A DNA stretch of 64,000 bases from Streptomyces mobaraensis NBRC 13819 = DSM 40847 (GTDB lineage: Bacteria; Actinomycetota; Actinomycetes; Streptomycetales; Streptomycetaceae): positions 1,798,001 through 1,862,000 of the forward strand of contig NZ_CP072827.1 of the NCBI RefSeq assembly GCF_017916255.1, in the 5' to 3' direction. This document shows positions 51,604 to 64,000 of this stretch, piece after piece. The notes beneath the pieces were generated by a model. It saw only the letters and a list, made by a program, of their open reading frames with translations, had not been told where the DNA came from and searched no databases. Position 1 is the stretch's first letter, and each line of letters opens with the position of its first letter. The position numbers and the translations under genes are program-made.

Positions 51604-53265
51604 TCAGCGCCCCCGAACCGCCCGGTACCGGGCGACGAGCGCGGCAGTGGACGCGTCCAGCCCCTCCACCTGCGCACCCTCGGAGAGCGCAGGCTCAACC
51701 CGCTTGGCAAGCACCTTCCCCAACTCGACTCCCCACTGATCAAAGGAGTCGATGTTCCACACAGCCCCCTGCACGAACACCTTGTGTTCATACAGAGCGA
51801 TCAACTGCCCCAGCACGGACGGCGTCAGAGCGTCGGCGAGAATCGTCGTCGTAGGCCGGTTCCCCCGGAACGTCTTGTGCGGCACGAGCTCCGCCGGAAC
51901 CCCCTCCGCCGCCACCTCCTCCGCCGTCTTCCCGAAGGCGAGCGCCTGCCCCTGGGCGAACAGGTTGGCCATCAGCAGATCGTGCTGCGCCGCGAGTGAG
52001 GGCGACAGCTCGTCCACGGGACGGGCGAAGCCGATCAGATCGGCGGGGATGAGCTTCGTCCCCTGGTGGATCAACTGGTAGTACGCGTGCTGCCCGTTGG
52101 TACCAGGAGTCCCCCACACCACGGGCCCGGTCTGCCACTCGACACGCCGCCCCTCCCGGTCCACGGACTTGCCGTTGGACTCCATGTCCAACTGCTGGAG
52201 GTAGGCCGTGAACTTGGACAGGTAGTGGCTGTAGGGCAGCACCGCGTGCGACTGCGCGTCGTGGAAGTTGCCGTACCAGATCCCCAGCAGACCGAGCAGC
52301 AGCGGCACGTTCTCCTCGGGAGCCGCGGTGCGGAAGTGCTCGTCGACGAGGTGGAAGCCGTCCAGCATCTCCTGGAAGCGGTCCGGGCCGATGGCGATCA
52401 TCAAGGAGAGCCCGATGGCCGAGTCGTACGAGTACCGGCCGCCGACCCAGTCCCAGAACTCGAACATGTTGGCGGTGTCGATGCCGAAGTCGGCGACCTT
52501 CTCGGCGTTGGTGGACAGCGCCACGAAGTGCTTGGCCACGGCGTCCTCACCCGCCCCGAGACCCGCCAGCAGCCACTTCCGCGCGGAGGTGGCGTTGGTG
52601 ACGGTCTCGATGGTGGTGAAGGTCTTCGACGCGACGATGAACAGCGTCTCGGCGGGGTCCAGGTCGCGCACGGCCTCGTGCAGGTCCGCGCCGTCCACGT
52701 TGGAGACGAAACGGAGCGTCAGGTCGCGGTCGGCGTAGGGCCGCAGCACCTCGTAGGCCATCGCCGGTCCGAGGTCGGACCCGCCGATACCGATGTTGAC
52801 GACGTTGCGGATGCGCTTGCCGGTGTGGCCCTTCCACTCCCCGGAGCGGATCCGCCCGGCGAAGTCCCGCATCTTCCGCAGCACCGCGTGCACGGCGGGG
52901 ACGACGTTCTCCCCGTCCACCTCGATCACCGCCGACTCCGGTGCCCGCAGGGCGGTGTGCAGCACCGCGCGGCCCTCGGTCGTGTTGATCTTCTCGCCCC
53001 GGAACATCGCGTCCCGCAGCTCCGCCACGCCCGTCGCCTTCGCGAGCTCGCGCAGCAGCCGCAGGGTGTCGTCGGTGACCAGGTGCTTCGAGTAGTCGAC
53101 GTAGAGGTCGCCGACGGTCAGCGCGTACCTCTCCGCCCGTCGCGGGTCGTCCGCGAACAGCTCGCGCAGGTGCACTTCCCCGATCTCGTCGCGGTGCTTG
53201 GCCAGCGCGTTCCACTCGGGCATGCGGTCGAGCCTGTGACGGGCTTCAGCGTTCATTCCGGACAT
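51604..53265 (-). CDS. pgi: Glucose-6-phosphate isomerase
   Basis: A 553-residue isomerase linking the pentose phosphate operon to glycolysis. Signatures: [81 protein letters not shown] (active-site His), and the terminal [19 protein letters not shown] 53265 ([13 protein letters not shown]) or ATG 53256 (MNAEARH) are both plausible; neither has a strong ribosome binding site. Convergent with pgl. Confidence 0.95.
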   Translation of the reverse strand: MSGMNAEARHRLDRMPEWNALAKHRDEIGEVHLRELFADDPRRAERYALTVGDLYVDYSKHLVTDDTLRLLRELAKATGVAELRDAMFRGEKINTTEGRAVLHTALRAPESAVIEVDGENVVPAVHAVLRKMRDFAGRIRSGEWKGHTGKRIRNVVNIGIGGSDLGPAMAYEVLRPYADRDLTLRFVSNVDGADLHEAVRDLDPAETLFIVASKTFTTIETVTNATSARKWLLAGLGAGEDAVAKHFVALSTNAEKVADFGIDTANMFEFWDWVGGRYSYDSAIGLSLMIAIGPDRFQEMLDGFHLVDEHFRTAAPEENVPLLLGLLGIWYGNFHDAQSHAVLPYSHYLSKFTAYLQQLDMESNGKSVDREGRRVEWQTGPVVWGTPGTNGQHAYYQLIHQGTKLIPADLIGFARPVDELSPSLAAQHDLLMANLFAQGQALAFGKTAEEVAAEGVPAELVPHKTFRGNRPTTTILADALTPSVLGQLIALYEHKVFVQGAVWNIDSFDQWGVELGKVLAKRVEPALSEGAQVEGLDASTAALVARYRAVRGR

Positions 53266-53382
53266 CAGTCCACTTCTTCTTCTCGTAGCTCTCTCGCCTC
53301 CCACCAACCTAGTTGATGGAACATCCATTCCGATGCGCGGCATCACCCGCCGGTGGGACGAAACGGTTCGCCCCGAGAACGC

Positions 53383-53426
53383 GACCGGCCCGGCCGGAAG
53401 GCGGATGCCTCCCGACCGGGCCGGTC
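53383..53426. terminator. Hairpin downstream of rbpA
   Basis: GACCGGCCCGG (53383-53393) pairs with CCGGGCCGGTC (53416-53426); an inner AGGC-ggat-GCCT lies in the loop. It is located just past the rbpA stop and before the pgi promoter region. Confidence 0.7.
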
Positions 53427-53462
53427 GTCTTCTTCGTACGGCTCATGCGCCGCGGGCGATCG

Positions 53463-53798
53463 TCAGATCTCCCCGCGCAGCTTCGCCAGCGCCTCGGCGA
53501 GGATGGCCTCGCCGTCCGCGTCGCTGCGCCGCTCCCGGACGTACGCGAGGTGCGTCTTGTAGGGCTCGGTGCGCGGCGGGTCCGGGGGGTTGTCCCGGTC
53601 CTGGCCGGCCGGGAAGCCGCAGCGCGGGCAGTCCCAGGTGTCCGGCACCTGCGCGTCGCTGGCGAAGCTGGGCTGCGTCTCGTGCCCGTTGGAGCACCAG
53701 AAGGAGATGCGCAGCCGCGGTGCCGATTCGCCGCGCTCCGCCTCCCCCATCGGCCCCGCCCCGACCCGGCTTCCTCGGATCGCGTTGCCACTTGCCAC
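53463..53798 (-). CDS. rbpA: RNA polymerase-binding protein RbpA
   Basis: A 111-residue actinobacterial transcription factor that stabilises the complex of core polymerase with the principal sigma factor. ASGNAIRGSRVGAGPMGEAE is the flexible N-terminal arm with the basic linker; the core follows (RISFWCSNGHETQPSF and DTWDCPRCGFPAG, with the CxxC zinc site); AYVRERRSDADGEAILAEAL is the sigma-interaction helix. The start is GTG 53798 with GGGAG upstream. Transcription is known to be partly controlled by the thiol-stress sigma factor SigR, and a matching promoter is visible. Confidence 0.97.
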   Translation of the reverse strand: MASGNAIRGSRVGAGPMGEAERGESAPRLRISFWCSNGHETQPSFASDAQVPDTWDCPRCGFPAGQDRDNPPDPPRTEPYKTHLAYVRERRSDADGEAILAEALAKLRGEI

Positions 53799-53876
53799 GG
53801 TCGTAACTCCCTGCGTGATGGTGCCGCGGAGCGTGACAGTCCGCTCCGCCGCGGGCGCCCCAGTCTACGTAAGGCC

Positions 53877-53904
53877 CAACGCGCGTCCAGCGGCTGGAGT
53901 TACC
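53877..53904 (-). promoter_or_regulatory. SigR-type promoter of rbpA
   Basis: On the minus strand GGTAAC (53904-53899), an 18-bp spacer and GTTG (53880-53877) match the SigR pattern GGGAAT-N18/19-GTT in 4 of 6 and all of the -10 core. A TAGACT further downstream could be a second, housekeeping -10 box. Confidence 0.6.
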
Positions 53905-53956
53905 GACCGGCCGTGAAGACGCGGTCACCATCATAGGCCGAGGGTGCGACGGAGCG

Positions 53957-54193
53957 TCAGCTGTCGAACTTCATCAGCAGCCCGAGCACCACGATGCAGG
54001 CGAACCACAGCAGGCCCACGACGATGGTGATCCGGTCGAGGTTGCGCTCGGCGACCGAGGACCCGCCGACGGAGGACTGCATGCCGCCGCCGAACATGTC
54101 GGACAGGCCGCCGCCCTTCCCCTTGTGCATGAGCACCAGCATCATCATCAGCAGGCTGAAGACGATGAGGGCGATCGAGAACCCCATGACCAC
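53957..54193 (-). CDS. secG: Preprotein translocase subunit SecG
   Basis: A 78-residue, two-helix membrane protein: GFSIALIVFSLLMMMLVLMHKGKGGGLSDMFGGG, then SSVGGSSVAERNLDRITIVVGLLWFACIVVLGLLMKF. The Gly-rich loop GKGGGLSDMFGGG is the family hallmark. It lies after tpiA as in many actinobacteria. The GTG at 54193 and ATG at 54187 are both possible starts. Confidence 0.95.
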   Translation of the reverse strand: MVMGFSIALIVFSLLMMMLVLMHKGKGGGLSDMFGGGMQSSVGGSSVAERNLDRITIVVGLLWFACIVVLGLLMKFDS

Positions 54194-54246
54194 GGCTGGA
54201 CCAACTCTCTCGGACTGTCACGGACGGACACTGGACGATGACGCTG

Positions 54247-54284
54247 CGGGGCCGGGCGGCGCGTTTGCGCCGGTCCCGGCCCCG
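54247..54284. terminator. Hairpin between tpiA and secG
   Basis: CGGGGCCGGG (54247-54256) pairs with CCCGGCCCCG (54275-54284), with an inner CGGCGC-gttt-GCGCCG stem. It probably reduces read-through from tpiA into secG. Confidence 0.75.
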
Positions 54285-54319
54285 ACAGGGTACGACGGGC
54301 GGGGCCCGTCGGGATACCG

Positions 54320-55096
54320 CTACTGGTCGCGGAAGCGAACGATCTTGACGAACTCGTCGGCGTCCAGCGCGGCACCGCCGACCAGGGCGCCGTCCACGTC
54401 GGGCTGCGCCATGATCGCGGCGACGTTGCCGGACTTCACCGAGCCGCCGTACTGGATCCGGACCTTGTCCGCCAGCTCCTGGGAGTAGAGCTCGGCGAGC
54501 CGGCCGCGGATCGCCCCGCAGACCTCCTGCGCGTCCTCGGGCGTGGCGACCTCGCCGGTGCCGATGGCCCAGACGGGCTCGTAGGCGATGACGACGTTCT
54601 CCGCCTGCTCGGCCGGGACGTCCTTCAGGCCGCCGTCGAGCTGCGCGAGGGTGTACGCGACCTGGTTGCCCGCCTTGCGGACGTCCAGGCCCTCGCCGAC
54701 GCAGAGGATCGGGGTGATCCCGTGCTTGAACGCGGCCTTGACCTTGGCGTTGCAGAGCTCGTCCGTCTCGCCGTGGTACTGGCGGCGCTCGGAGTGGCCG
54801 ACGGCCACGTAGGAGCACTTCAGCTTGGCGAGCATCGGGCCGGAGATCTCCCCGGTGTACGCGCCGGAGTCGTGCGCGGAGATGTCCTGCGCGCCGTACT
54901 TGATCTTGAGCTTGTCGCCGTCGACCAGCGTCTGCACGGAGCGCAGATCGGTGAACGGCGGCAGGACGGCGACCTCGACGGACTCGAAGTCCTTGTCCGC
55001 GAGGGCGAAGGCGAGCTTCTGGACGTGGGCGATGGCCTCGAGGTGGTTGAGGTTCATCTTCCAGTTGCCCGCCATCAGCGGGGTACGTGCACTCAC
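54320..55096 (-). CDS. tpiA: Triosephosphate isomerase
   Basis: A 258-residue TIM-barrel enzyme. Lys13 (GNWKMN), His101 ([12 protein letters not shown]) and Glu173 ([11 protein letters not shown]) are the catalytic residues; the phosphate-binding end [11 protein letters not shown] and [14 protein letters not shown] is intact. The start is a GTG ([15 protein letters not shown]) five bases after pgk, consistent with one mRNA. Confidence 0.97.
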   Translation of the reverse strand: MSARTPLMAGNWKMNLNHLEAIAHVQKLAFALADKDFESVEVAVLPPFTDLRSVQTLVDGDKLKIKYGAQDISAHDSGAYTGEISGPMLAKLKCSYVAVGHSERRQYHGETDELCNAKVKAAFKHGITPILCVGEGLDVRKAGNQVAYTLAQLDGGLKDVPAEQAENVVIAYEPVWAIGTGEVATPEDAQEVCGAIRGRLAELYSQELADKVRIQYGGSVKSGNVAAIMAQPDVDGALVGGAALDADEFVKIVRFRDQ

Positions 55097-55101
55097 GTGG
55101 T

Positions 55102-56313
55102 TCAGTCCTCCAGTGCGGCGAGGCCGGGGAGCGTCTTGCCCTCGAGGTACTCGAGGCTGGCGCCGCCGCCGGTCGAGATGTGGCCGAAAGCGTTCTCGTC
55201 GAAGCCCAGGATGCGCACGGCCGCGGCCGAGTCACCACCACCGACGACGGTGAAGCCCGGCGAGTCCAGCAGGCCCTGCGCGACGGCCTTGGTGCCGTTC
55301 GCGTAGTCGGGGTGCTCGAAGACGCCCATCGGGCCGTTCCAGAAGACGGTGCCGGCGTCGGCGAGCTTCGAGGCGTACAGCTCCCGGGTCTTCGGGCCGA
55401 TGTCGAGGCCCTCCTTGTCCGCCGGGATGGCGTCGGAGGCGACGAGGTCCGGGTTGGCCGGGGTCTTGCCCTTGAGGTCCGGGAAGTCGGCGGAGACCAG
55501 GACGTCCACCGGGAGGACGAACTCCACGCCGCGCTTCTCGGCCCGGGCCAGGTACTCCAGGCAGGCCGGGATCTGGTCCTCCTGGAGCAGCGAGATGCCG
55601 ACCTCGTGGCCCTTGGCCTTGAGGAAGGTGTACGCCATGCCGCCGCCCACGAGGATGCGGTCGGCCTTCTCCAGCAGGTGGTCGATGACGCCCAGCTTGT
55701 CGGAGACCTTGGCGCCGCCGAGGACCACGACGTACGGCCGCTTGACGTCCTCGGTCAGCTTCCTGAGGACGCCGACCTCGGTGGCGATCAGGTCGCCCGC
55801 GGCGTGCGGCAGGCGCGCCGGGAGGTCGAAGACCGAGGCGTGCTTGCGGTGCACGGCGCCGAAGCCGTCGCCCACGTAGAGGTCGGCGAGCGACGCGAGG
55901 GCGTCGGCGAACGCGCCGCGCTCGGCGTCGTCCTTGCTGGTCTCGCCCGCGTTGAAACGGAGGTTCTCCAGCAGCGTGACCTCGCCGTCGCCGAGAGCGG
56001 CGACGGTGGCCTTCGCGCTGTCCCCGACCGTGTCGGTGGCGAACGAGACGTTCTTGCCCAGGATCTCACCGAGCCGCACGGCGACGGGGGCCAGCGAGAA
56101 CGCGGGGTCCGGGGCGCCCTTCGGACGTCCCAGGTGGGAGGCGACGATCACCTTGGCGCCCGCCGCGGCGAGCTTGGCGATCGTCGGGGCGACGGCGCGG
56201 ATGCGGCCGTCGTCCGTGATGGTGGTGCCCTCCAGGGGCACGTTGAGGTCGGCGCGGACGAAGATCCGCTTGCCCTCGACGCCGCTCTGAACGAGTTCGT
56301 CGATCGTCTTCAT
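55102..56313 (-). CDS. pgk: Phosphoglycerate kinase
   Basis: A 403-residue kinase of lower glycolysis. Markers: [12 protein letters not shown] (as [15 protein letters not shown]), [62 protein letters not shown], and the ATP site [12 protein letters not shown] then [23 protein letters not shown]. It follows gap with a strong hairpin between and overlaps nothing. Confidence 0.97.
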   Translation of the reverse strand: MKTIDELVQSGVEGKRIFVRADLNVPLEGTTITDDGRIRAVAPTIAKLAAAGAKVIVASHLGRPKGAPDPAFSLAPVAVRLGEILGKNVSFATDTVGDSAKATVAALGDGEVTLLENLRFNAGETSKDDAERGAFADALASLADLYVGDGFGAVHRKHASVFDLPARLPHAAGDLIATEVGVLRKLTEDVKRPYVVVLGGAKVSDKLGVIDHLLEKADRILVGGGMAYTFLKAKGHEVGISLLQEDQIPACLEYLARAEKRGVEFVLPVDVLVSADFPDLKGKTPANPDLVASDAIPADKEGLDIGPKTRELYASKLADAGTVFWNGPMGVFEHPDYANGTKAVAQGLLDSPGFTVVGGGDSAAAVRILGFDENAFGHISTGGGASLEYLEGKTLPGLAALED

Positions 56314-56346
56314 GCCGTGACTCCGGTGACGTCCGTAAGGGTCATG

Positions 56347-56392
56347 GGACGGGGCCCGGACGGCGCGCCGTCGCGCCGTTCGAGCCCCGTCC
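56347..56392 (-). promoter_or_regulatory. Strong hairpin between gap and pgk
   Basis: GGACGGGGC (56347-56355) pairs with GCCCCGTCC (56384-56392), and an inner ACGGCGCG-ccgt-CGCGCCGT is perfect. It may act as a partial terminator, RNA processing site or mRNA stabiliser that uncouples gap from pgk-tpiA levels. Confidence 0.65.
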
Positions 56393-56433
56393 GCTGCATC
56401 GCTGTGCCGGTGGGCGTAGCCGTCAGGCCGGGA

Positions 56434-60596
<4,163 letters not shown>

Positions 60597-61059
60597 GAAC
60601 CCCCCTTGCCGTTGTCTGTCCCGTCTATGCCGGACGACAGGCTTCCGAGGGCCCATGGGCATGTCAATAGGGCCTGGACGGGGGTGGGGGCGTCCTGCCC
60701 GGCGGGGCGGCCGGCCCGCCGGGGCGCCGACGGCGAAGTCGGCCGGAACCGACCGGCACGGCCGGATCGAGGAGGCCGGCAGGACCGGTGGGACCGGCCG
60801 GAGCGGTGGCACCGGCCGGAGCGGCAGGGCGGGCCGGAGCGACTGGACGGGCCGGACCGGCGGGACAGACCGCCCCGGCAGCATGGGCCGGTACGACTGG
60901 ACGGGCCGGACCGGCAGGGCGAACCGGAGCGACTGGACGGGCCCGACCGGCAGGACGGGCCCGACTGGCAGGGTCCGCAGGACCGGCAAGGTCCGCAGGA
61001 CCGGCCGGGGCGCCCGGCGTCGGGGCGCGGTGGCCCGAGACGCACCGTCACGACCGGCG
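60597..61059. repeat. Degenerate 9-bp minisatellite between whiA and the carboxypeptidase gene
   Basis: From about 60775 to 61010 the DNA is built of ~26 degenerate 9-bp units related to GGACCGGCC. A longer block, CGACTGGACGGGCC, recurs at 60840, 60894 and 60930 (54 and 36 bp apart, multiples of nine). Read on the plus strand it would give collagen-like Gly-X-Thr/Ser triplets, on the minus strand Pro-Val-X triplets. I do not call a gene because the plus frame runs on through whiA. The rest of the gap holds the leader of the carboxypeptidase gene. Confidence 0.75.
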
Positions 61060-62079
61060 TCAGCCGGCCATGCCCTTGACCATGCCGTCCACCAGATCCT
61101 CCGGCAGATCGGCCAGTTCGGTCAGGTTGGACTCGGTGCCGGGGATGCCGAGGTCCTGGGCGCGCTTGTCGGCCATCGCGAGCAGCCGGCGGATCCGGCC
61201 GGCCACGGCGTCCTTGGTGAGCGGCGGGTCGGCGAGGGCGCCCAGCTCCTCCAGGGACGCCTGCTTGTGCTCCATGCGCAGCCGGCCGGCGGCGGCGAGG
61301 TGCTCGGGGACCTCCTCGCCGAGGATCTCCAGGGCCCGCTGGACCCGGGCTCCGGCGGCGACGGCGGCCCGGGCGGAGCGCCGCAGGTTGGCGTCGTCGA
61401 AGTTGGCCAGCCGGTTGGCGGTGGCCCGCACCTCGCGGCGCATCCGGCGCTCCTCCCAGGCGAGCACCGACTCATGGGCGCCGAGCCGGGTGAGCAGCGC
61501 GCCGATGGCGTCGCCGTCGCGGACGACGACCCGGTCCACGTTGCGCACCTCGCGGGCCTTGGCCGCGATCTGGAGCCGGCGGGCGGCGCCGACCAGGGCG
61601 AGCGCCGCCTCGGGACCGGGGCAGGTGACCTCCAGGGACGAGGAGCGGCCGGGCTCGGTCAGCGAGCCGTGCGCCAGGAAGGCGCCGCGCCAGGCGGCCT
61701 CCGCGTCGCAGGTGGCACCGGAGACGACCTGCGGGGGCAGGCCGCGGATCGGGCGGCCGCGGCCGTCGACCAGGCCGGTCTGGCGCGCCAGCTGGTCACC
61801 GCCCGCCACCACCCGCACCACGTACCGGCTGCCGCGGCGCAGTCCGCCGGGGGCCATGACGACCAGGTCGGAGGCGTGGCCGAAGATCTCCAGGATGTCC
61901 TTGCGCAGCCGCCGGGCCGCGATGCCCGTGTCCAGCTCCGCCTCGATCACGATGCGCCCGCTGACCAGGTGCAGGCCGCCGGCGAAGCGGAGGATCGCCG
62001 ACACCTCCGCCTTCCGGCAGCAGGTCCGGGTGACGGGGAGCCGGGAGATCTCGTCCTTCACCGCTGCCGTCATCGCCAT
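61060..62079 (-). CDS. whiA: Sporulation regulator WhiA
   Basis: A 339-residue regulator needed with WhiB for septation of aerial hyphae. [32 protein letters not shown] begins the LAGLIDADG-like N-terminal domain; [36 protein letters not shown] follows; the C-terminal helix-turn-helix is [33 protein letters not shown]. Its C-terminal extension ([18 protein letters not shown]) may differ from relatives. ATG 62079 overlaps the end of yvcK by ten bases, so it is translationally coupled. Confidence 0.97.
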   Translation of the reverse strand: MAMTAAVKDEISRLPVTRTCCRKAEVSAILRFAGGLHLVSGRIVIEAELDTGIAARRLRKDILEIFGHASDLVVMAPGGLRRGSRYVVRVVAGGDQLARQTGLVDGRGRPIRGLPPQVVSGATCDAEAAWRGAFLAHGSLTEPGRSSSLEVTCPGPEAALALVGAARRLQIAAKAREVRNVDRVVVRDGDAIGALLTRLGAHESVLAWEERRMRREVRATANRLANFDDANLRRSARAAVAAGARVQRALEILGEEVPEHLAAAGRLRMEHKQASLEELGALADPPLTKDAVAGRIRRLLAMADKRAQDLGIPGTESNLTELADLPEDLVDGMVKGMAG

Positions 62080-63119
62080 GGGCCGATCCTTCCATGCATC
62101 CGAAAAATACGGTCGTACGCGGCGGCCAGCAGTTCCGGATCGTGCGTTGCGGAACTTCCCTGGGCGGCGACCGGCGCCAGCTCGACCGTGCCGCCGAGCC
62201 GCTTGGCGGCGTCCCGGAGGCTGTCCCGGTCGGGCACGGCGGCCTCGTCGGCCAGCACCACGTCCAGGGCGAGTTTAGGGGCGTGTCGGGCCAAAACCTC
62301 CAAATGACGCTGCGGGGAGAAGCCCTCGGTTTCGCCGGGCTGGGGGGCGAGGTTCAGCGAGAGCACCCGGCGGGCCTTGGTCTCCTGCAGGGCGGTCAGC
62401 AGCTCGGGGACCAGCAGGTGCGGGATCACCGAGGAGAACCAGGAGCCGGGGCCGAGGACCACCCAGTCGGCGTCCAGGACCGCCTCGACGGCCTCGGGCA
62501 CGGCCGGCGGGTCCTCCGGGACCACGTGCACGGAGTGCACCTCGCCGGGGGTGAGGGCGACGGTGGCCTGGCCGCGGACGGTGGTGACGGCGTCCGGCTC
62601 GCGGGGGTCGTGCCCGCGGACCAGCGCCTGGAGCTCCAGCGGAACGGCGGACATGGGCAGCACCCGGCCGTGCGCGCCGAGCAGCTTGCCGACCAGGTCC
62701 AGCGCCTTGACGTGGTCGCCGAGCTGTTCCCAGAGGGCGACGATCAGCAGGTTGCCGACGGCGTGGCCGTGCAGGTCGCCCTCGCTGGCGAAGCGGTGCT
62801 GGACGACGCGCGACCAGGTGCGCCCCCAGTCGTCGTCGCCGCAGAGCGCGGCGAGGGCCTTGCGCAGGTCGCCCGGGGGGAGCACGCCGAGCTCGTCGCG
62901 CAGCCGGCCGCTGGAGCCGCCGTCGTCGGCGACGGTGACCACGGCCGTCAGGTCGCCGGTGATCCGGCGCAGCGCGGCGAGCGAGGCGGACAGCCCGCGG
63001 CCGCCGCCGAGGGCGACGACCTTGGGCTGGGTGCGGCGCTGGAGGCGCCGCTCGGCGCCGCGGGGCCCGCCGGGGACGACCCGGCGGGCGCGGCGCATCC
63101 GGAAACCGCGGCCGGTCAC
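62070..63119 (-). CDS. yvcK: YvcK-family UDP-sugar-binding factor
   Basis: A 349-residue protein of the YvcK/CofD-like family. In bacilli it binds UDP-N-acetylglucosamine and influences cell-wall metabolism on gluconeogenic carbon. Visible are [61 protein letters not shown], and [25 protein letters not shown] 63119 overlaps the rapZ stop (GTGA). It sits between rapZ and whiA as in most actinobacteria and many Firmicutes. Confidence 0.95.
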   Translation of the reverse strand: MTGRGFRMRRARRVVPGGPRGAERRLQRRTQPKVVALGGGRGLSASLAALRRITGDLTAVVTVADDGGSSGRLRDELGVLPPGDLRKALAALCGDDDWGRTWSRVVQHRFASEGDLHGHAVGNLLIVALWEQLGDHVKALDLVGKLLGAHGRVLPMSAVPLELQALVRGHDPREPDAVTTVRGQATVALTPGEVHSVHVVPEDPPAVPEAVEAVLDADWVVLGPGSWFSSVIPHLLVPELLTALQETKARRVLSLNLAPQPGETEGFSPQRHLEVLARHAPKLALDVVLADEAAVPDRDSLRDAAKRLGGTVELAPVAAQGSSATHDPELLAAAYDRIFRMHGRIGPWR

Positions 63120-64000
63120 TCGCGCCCCATGTCCCGGTGGACGACGACGGTCTCGACACCCTCCGAGACGAGGCGGTGGGCGAGCTTCTCGGACATGGCG
63201 ACCGAGCGGTGCTTGCCGCCCGTGCAGCCCACGGCGATCGTCACGTAGCGCTTGCCCTCGCGGCGGTAGCCGGCCGCGATGAGCTGGAGCAGCTCGGTGT
63301 AGCGGTCGAGGAACTCCTTGGCGCCGGGCTGGTTGAAGACGTAGCCCGAGACCTCCTCGTTGAGGCCGGTGAAGGGGCGCAGCTCGGGGACCCAGTGCGG
63401 GTTGGGCAGGAAGCGGCAGTCCACCACCAGGTCGGCGTCGACGGGCAGGCCGTACTTGTAGCCGAAGGACATGACGGTGGCGCGGAGCTCCGGCTCCTCC
63501 TCGCCGGCGAACTGGGCGTCCATCTTGGCGCGCAGCTCGTGGACGTTGAGGCTGGAGGTGTCGATGACGAGGTCGGCGTCGCCGCGCAGCTCGCGGAGCA
63601 GGTCGCGCTCGGCGGCGATGCCGTCGACGATGCGGCCGGAGCCCTGGAGGGGGTGCGGGCGGCGGACCGACTCGAAGCGGCGCACGAGGGCGTCGTCGGA
63701 CGCCTCCAGGAAGATCACTCGGCGCTTGACCTTCTTGGCGGCGAGGTCCGCGAGGGACTCGCGGAGGTTGTCGAAGAACCGCCGGCCGCGGACGTCGACG
63801 ACCACCGCGATCCGGGCCACGTTGCCCTGGGAGCGGGCGCCGAGGTCGACCATGGTGGGGATGAGCGCGGGCGGCAGGTTGTCGACGACGAACCAGCCGA
63901 GGTCCTCCAGGCACTTGGCGGCGGTGCTGCGGCCCGCCCCCGACATGCCGGAGATGATGACCAGCTCGGGGATGCCCGCCGCCTCGCCGGTCGTGTCCGC
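63116..64000 (-). CDS. rapZ: RapZ-type nucleotide-binding protein, 5' part beyond the window
   Basis: At least 294 codons with no stop before the right edge, so the start lies outside. Near the edge is the Walker A VIISGMSGAGRSTAAKCLEDLGWF, then VVDNLPPALIPTMVDL, VIFLEASDDALVRRFESVRRPHPL, VIDTSSLNVHELR, FGYKYGLPVDADLVVDCRFLPNPHW, and the C-terminal IAVGCTGGKHRSVAMSEKLA. RapZ binds small RNA in enterobacteria; in actinobacteria its role is less clear. It leads the rapZ-yvcK-whiA unit, usually preceded by uvrC. Confidence 0.95.
   Translation of the reverse strand, partial: ADTTGEAAGIPELVIISGMSGAGRSTAAKCLEDLGWFVVDNLPPALIPTMVDLGARSQGNVARIAVVVDVRGRRFFDNLRESLADLAAKKVKRRVIFLEASDDALVRRFESVRRPHPLQGSGRIVDGIAAERDLLRELRGDADLVIDTSSLNVHELRAKMDAQFAGEEEPELRATVMSFGYKYGLPVDADLVVDCRFLPNPHWVPELRPFTGLNEEVSGYVFNQPGAKEFLDRYTELLQLIAAGYRREGKRYVTIAVGCTGGKHRSVAMSEKLAHRLVSEGVETVVVHRDMGRE

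Noticed and set aside
60775..61010. Possible CRISPR array
   Set aside because: Units are 9 bp, degenerate and without spacers; no cas genes are present.

Overview
The window looks like chromosomal DNA of a Streptomyces or close relative. GC is very high, codons almost always end in G or C, GTG starts are common, neighbouring genes are often joined by ATGA, GTGA or TGATG overlaps, and several proteins are near-textbook streptomycete sequences (RbpA, SecG, WhiA, the SufR-led suf operon, DapD, OpcA, DUF397/XRE pairs). I saw no rRNA, tRNA, CRISPR array, insertion sequence, prophage or classical biosynthetic gene cluster.

Layout. Roughly 1-33 kb is the variable, accessory side. It holds a flavin oxidoreductase, a membrane-anchored nuclease-like protein, and a two-gene locus (3.1-5.8 kb) in which a glycosyltransferase fused to beta-rich domains sits beside a protein made of two copies of the same module. 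It continues with a DUF397/XRE pair, a pobA-like hydroxylase with an AraC regulator, secreted proteins (serine hydrolase, ricin-type lectin, nuclease, subtilisin), an ABC exporter, a membrane protein paired with an M48-like protein that has lost its zinc histidines, and a quinone oxidoreductase reduced to its two ends. There are also HxlR, GlxA and TetR switches, and the lysine genes dapA and dapD, which are not co-transcribed. Roughly 33-64 kb is conserved core: sufR-B-D-ferredoxin-C-S-U plus a DUF59 factor (Fe-S assembly), an ABC exporter, ctaA and ctaB (haem A), tkt-tal-zwf-opcA-pgl (pentose phosphate), pgi, rbpA, secG-tpiA-pgk-gap (glycolysis, transcribed gap first), a large M14 carboxypeptidase, and whiA-yvcK-rapZ, cut by the right edge.

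How it works together. The core links Fe-S cluster supply, haem A supply, NADPH production and triose metabolism, with developmental and cell-envelope control (WhiA, YvcK, RapZ) beside them. This order is broadly shared with other actinobacteria.

Regulatory DNA is unusually readable. About eleven genes start 6-8 bases after a TAnnnT box and are probably leaderless, and many of them are regulators. Candidate operators with clear dyad symmetry lie at the HxlR/SDR gap, upstream of the SMR-TetR operon (two sites 22 bp apart), upstream of a TetR-led operon (two 16-bp sites 30 bp apart), over the sufR start (CAAC-N6-GTTG), and upstream of a small secreted protein (a LexA/SOS-type box). Four copies of a composite intergenic palindrome and several long perfect hairpins separate transcription units.

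The best candidates for something undescribed are the glycosyltransferase/beta-module locus, the degenerate M48 protein with its membrane partner, and the possibly SOS-controlled secreted protein.
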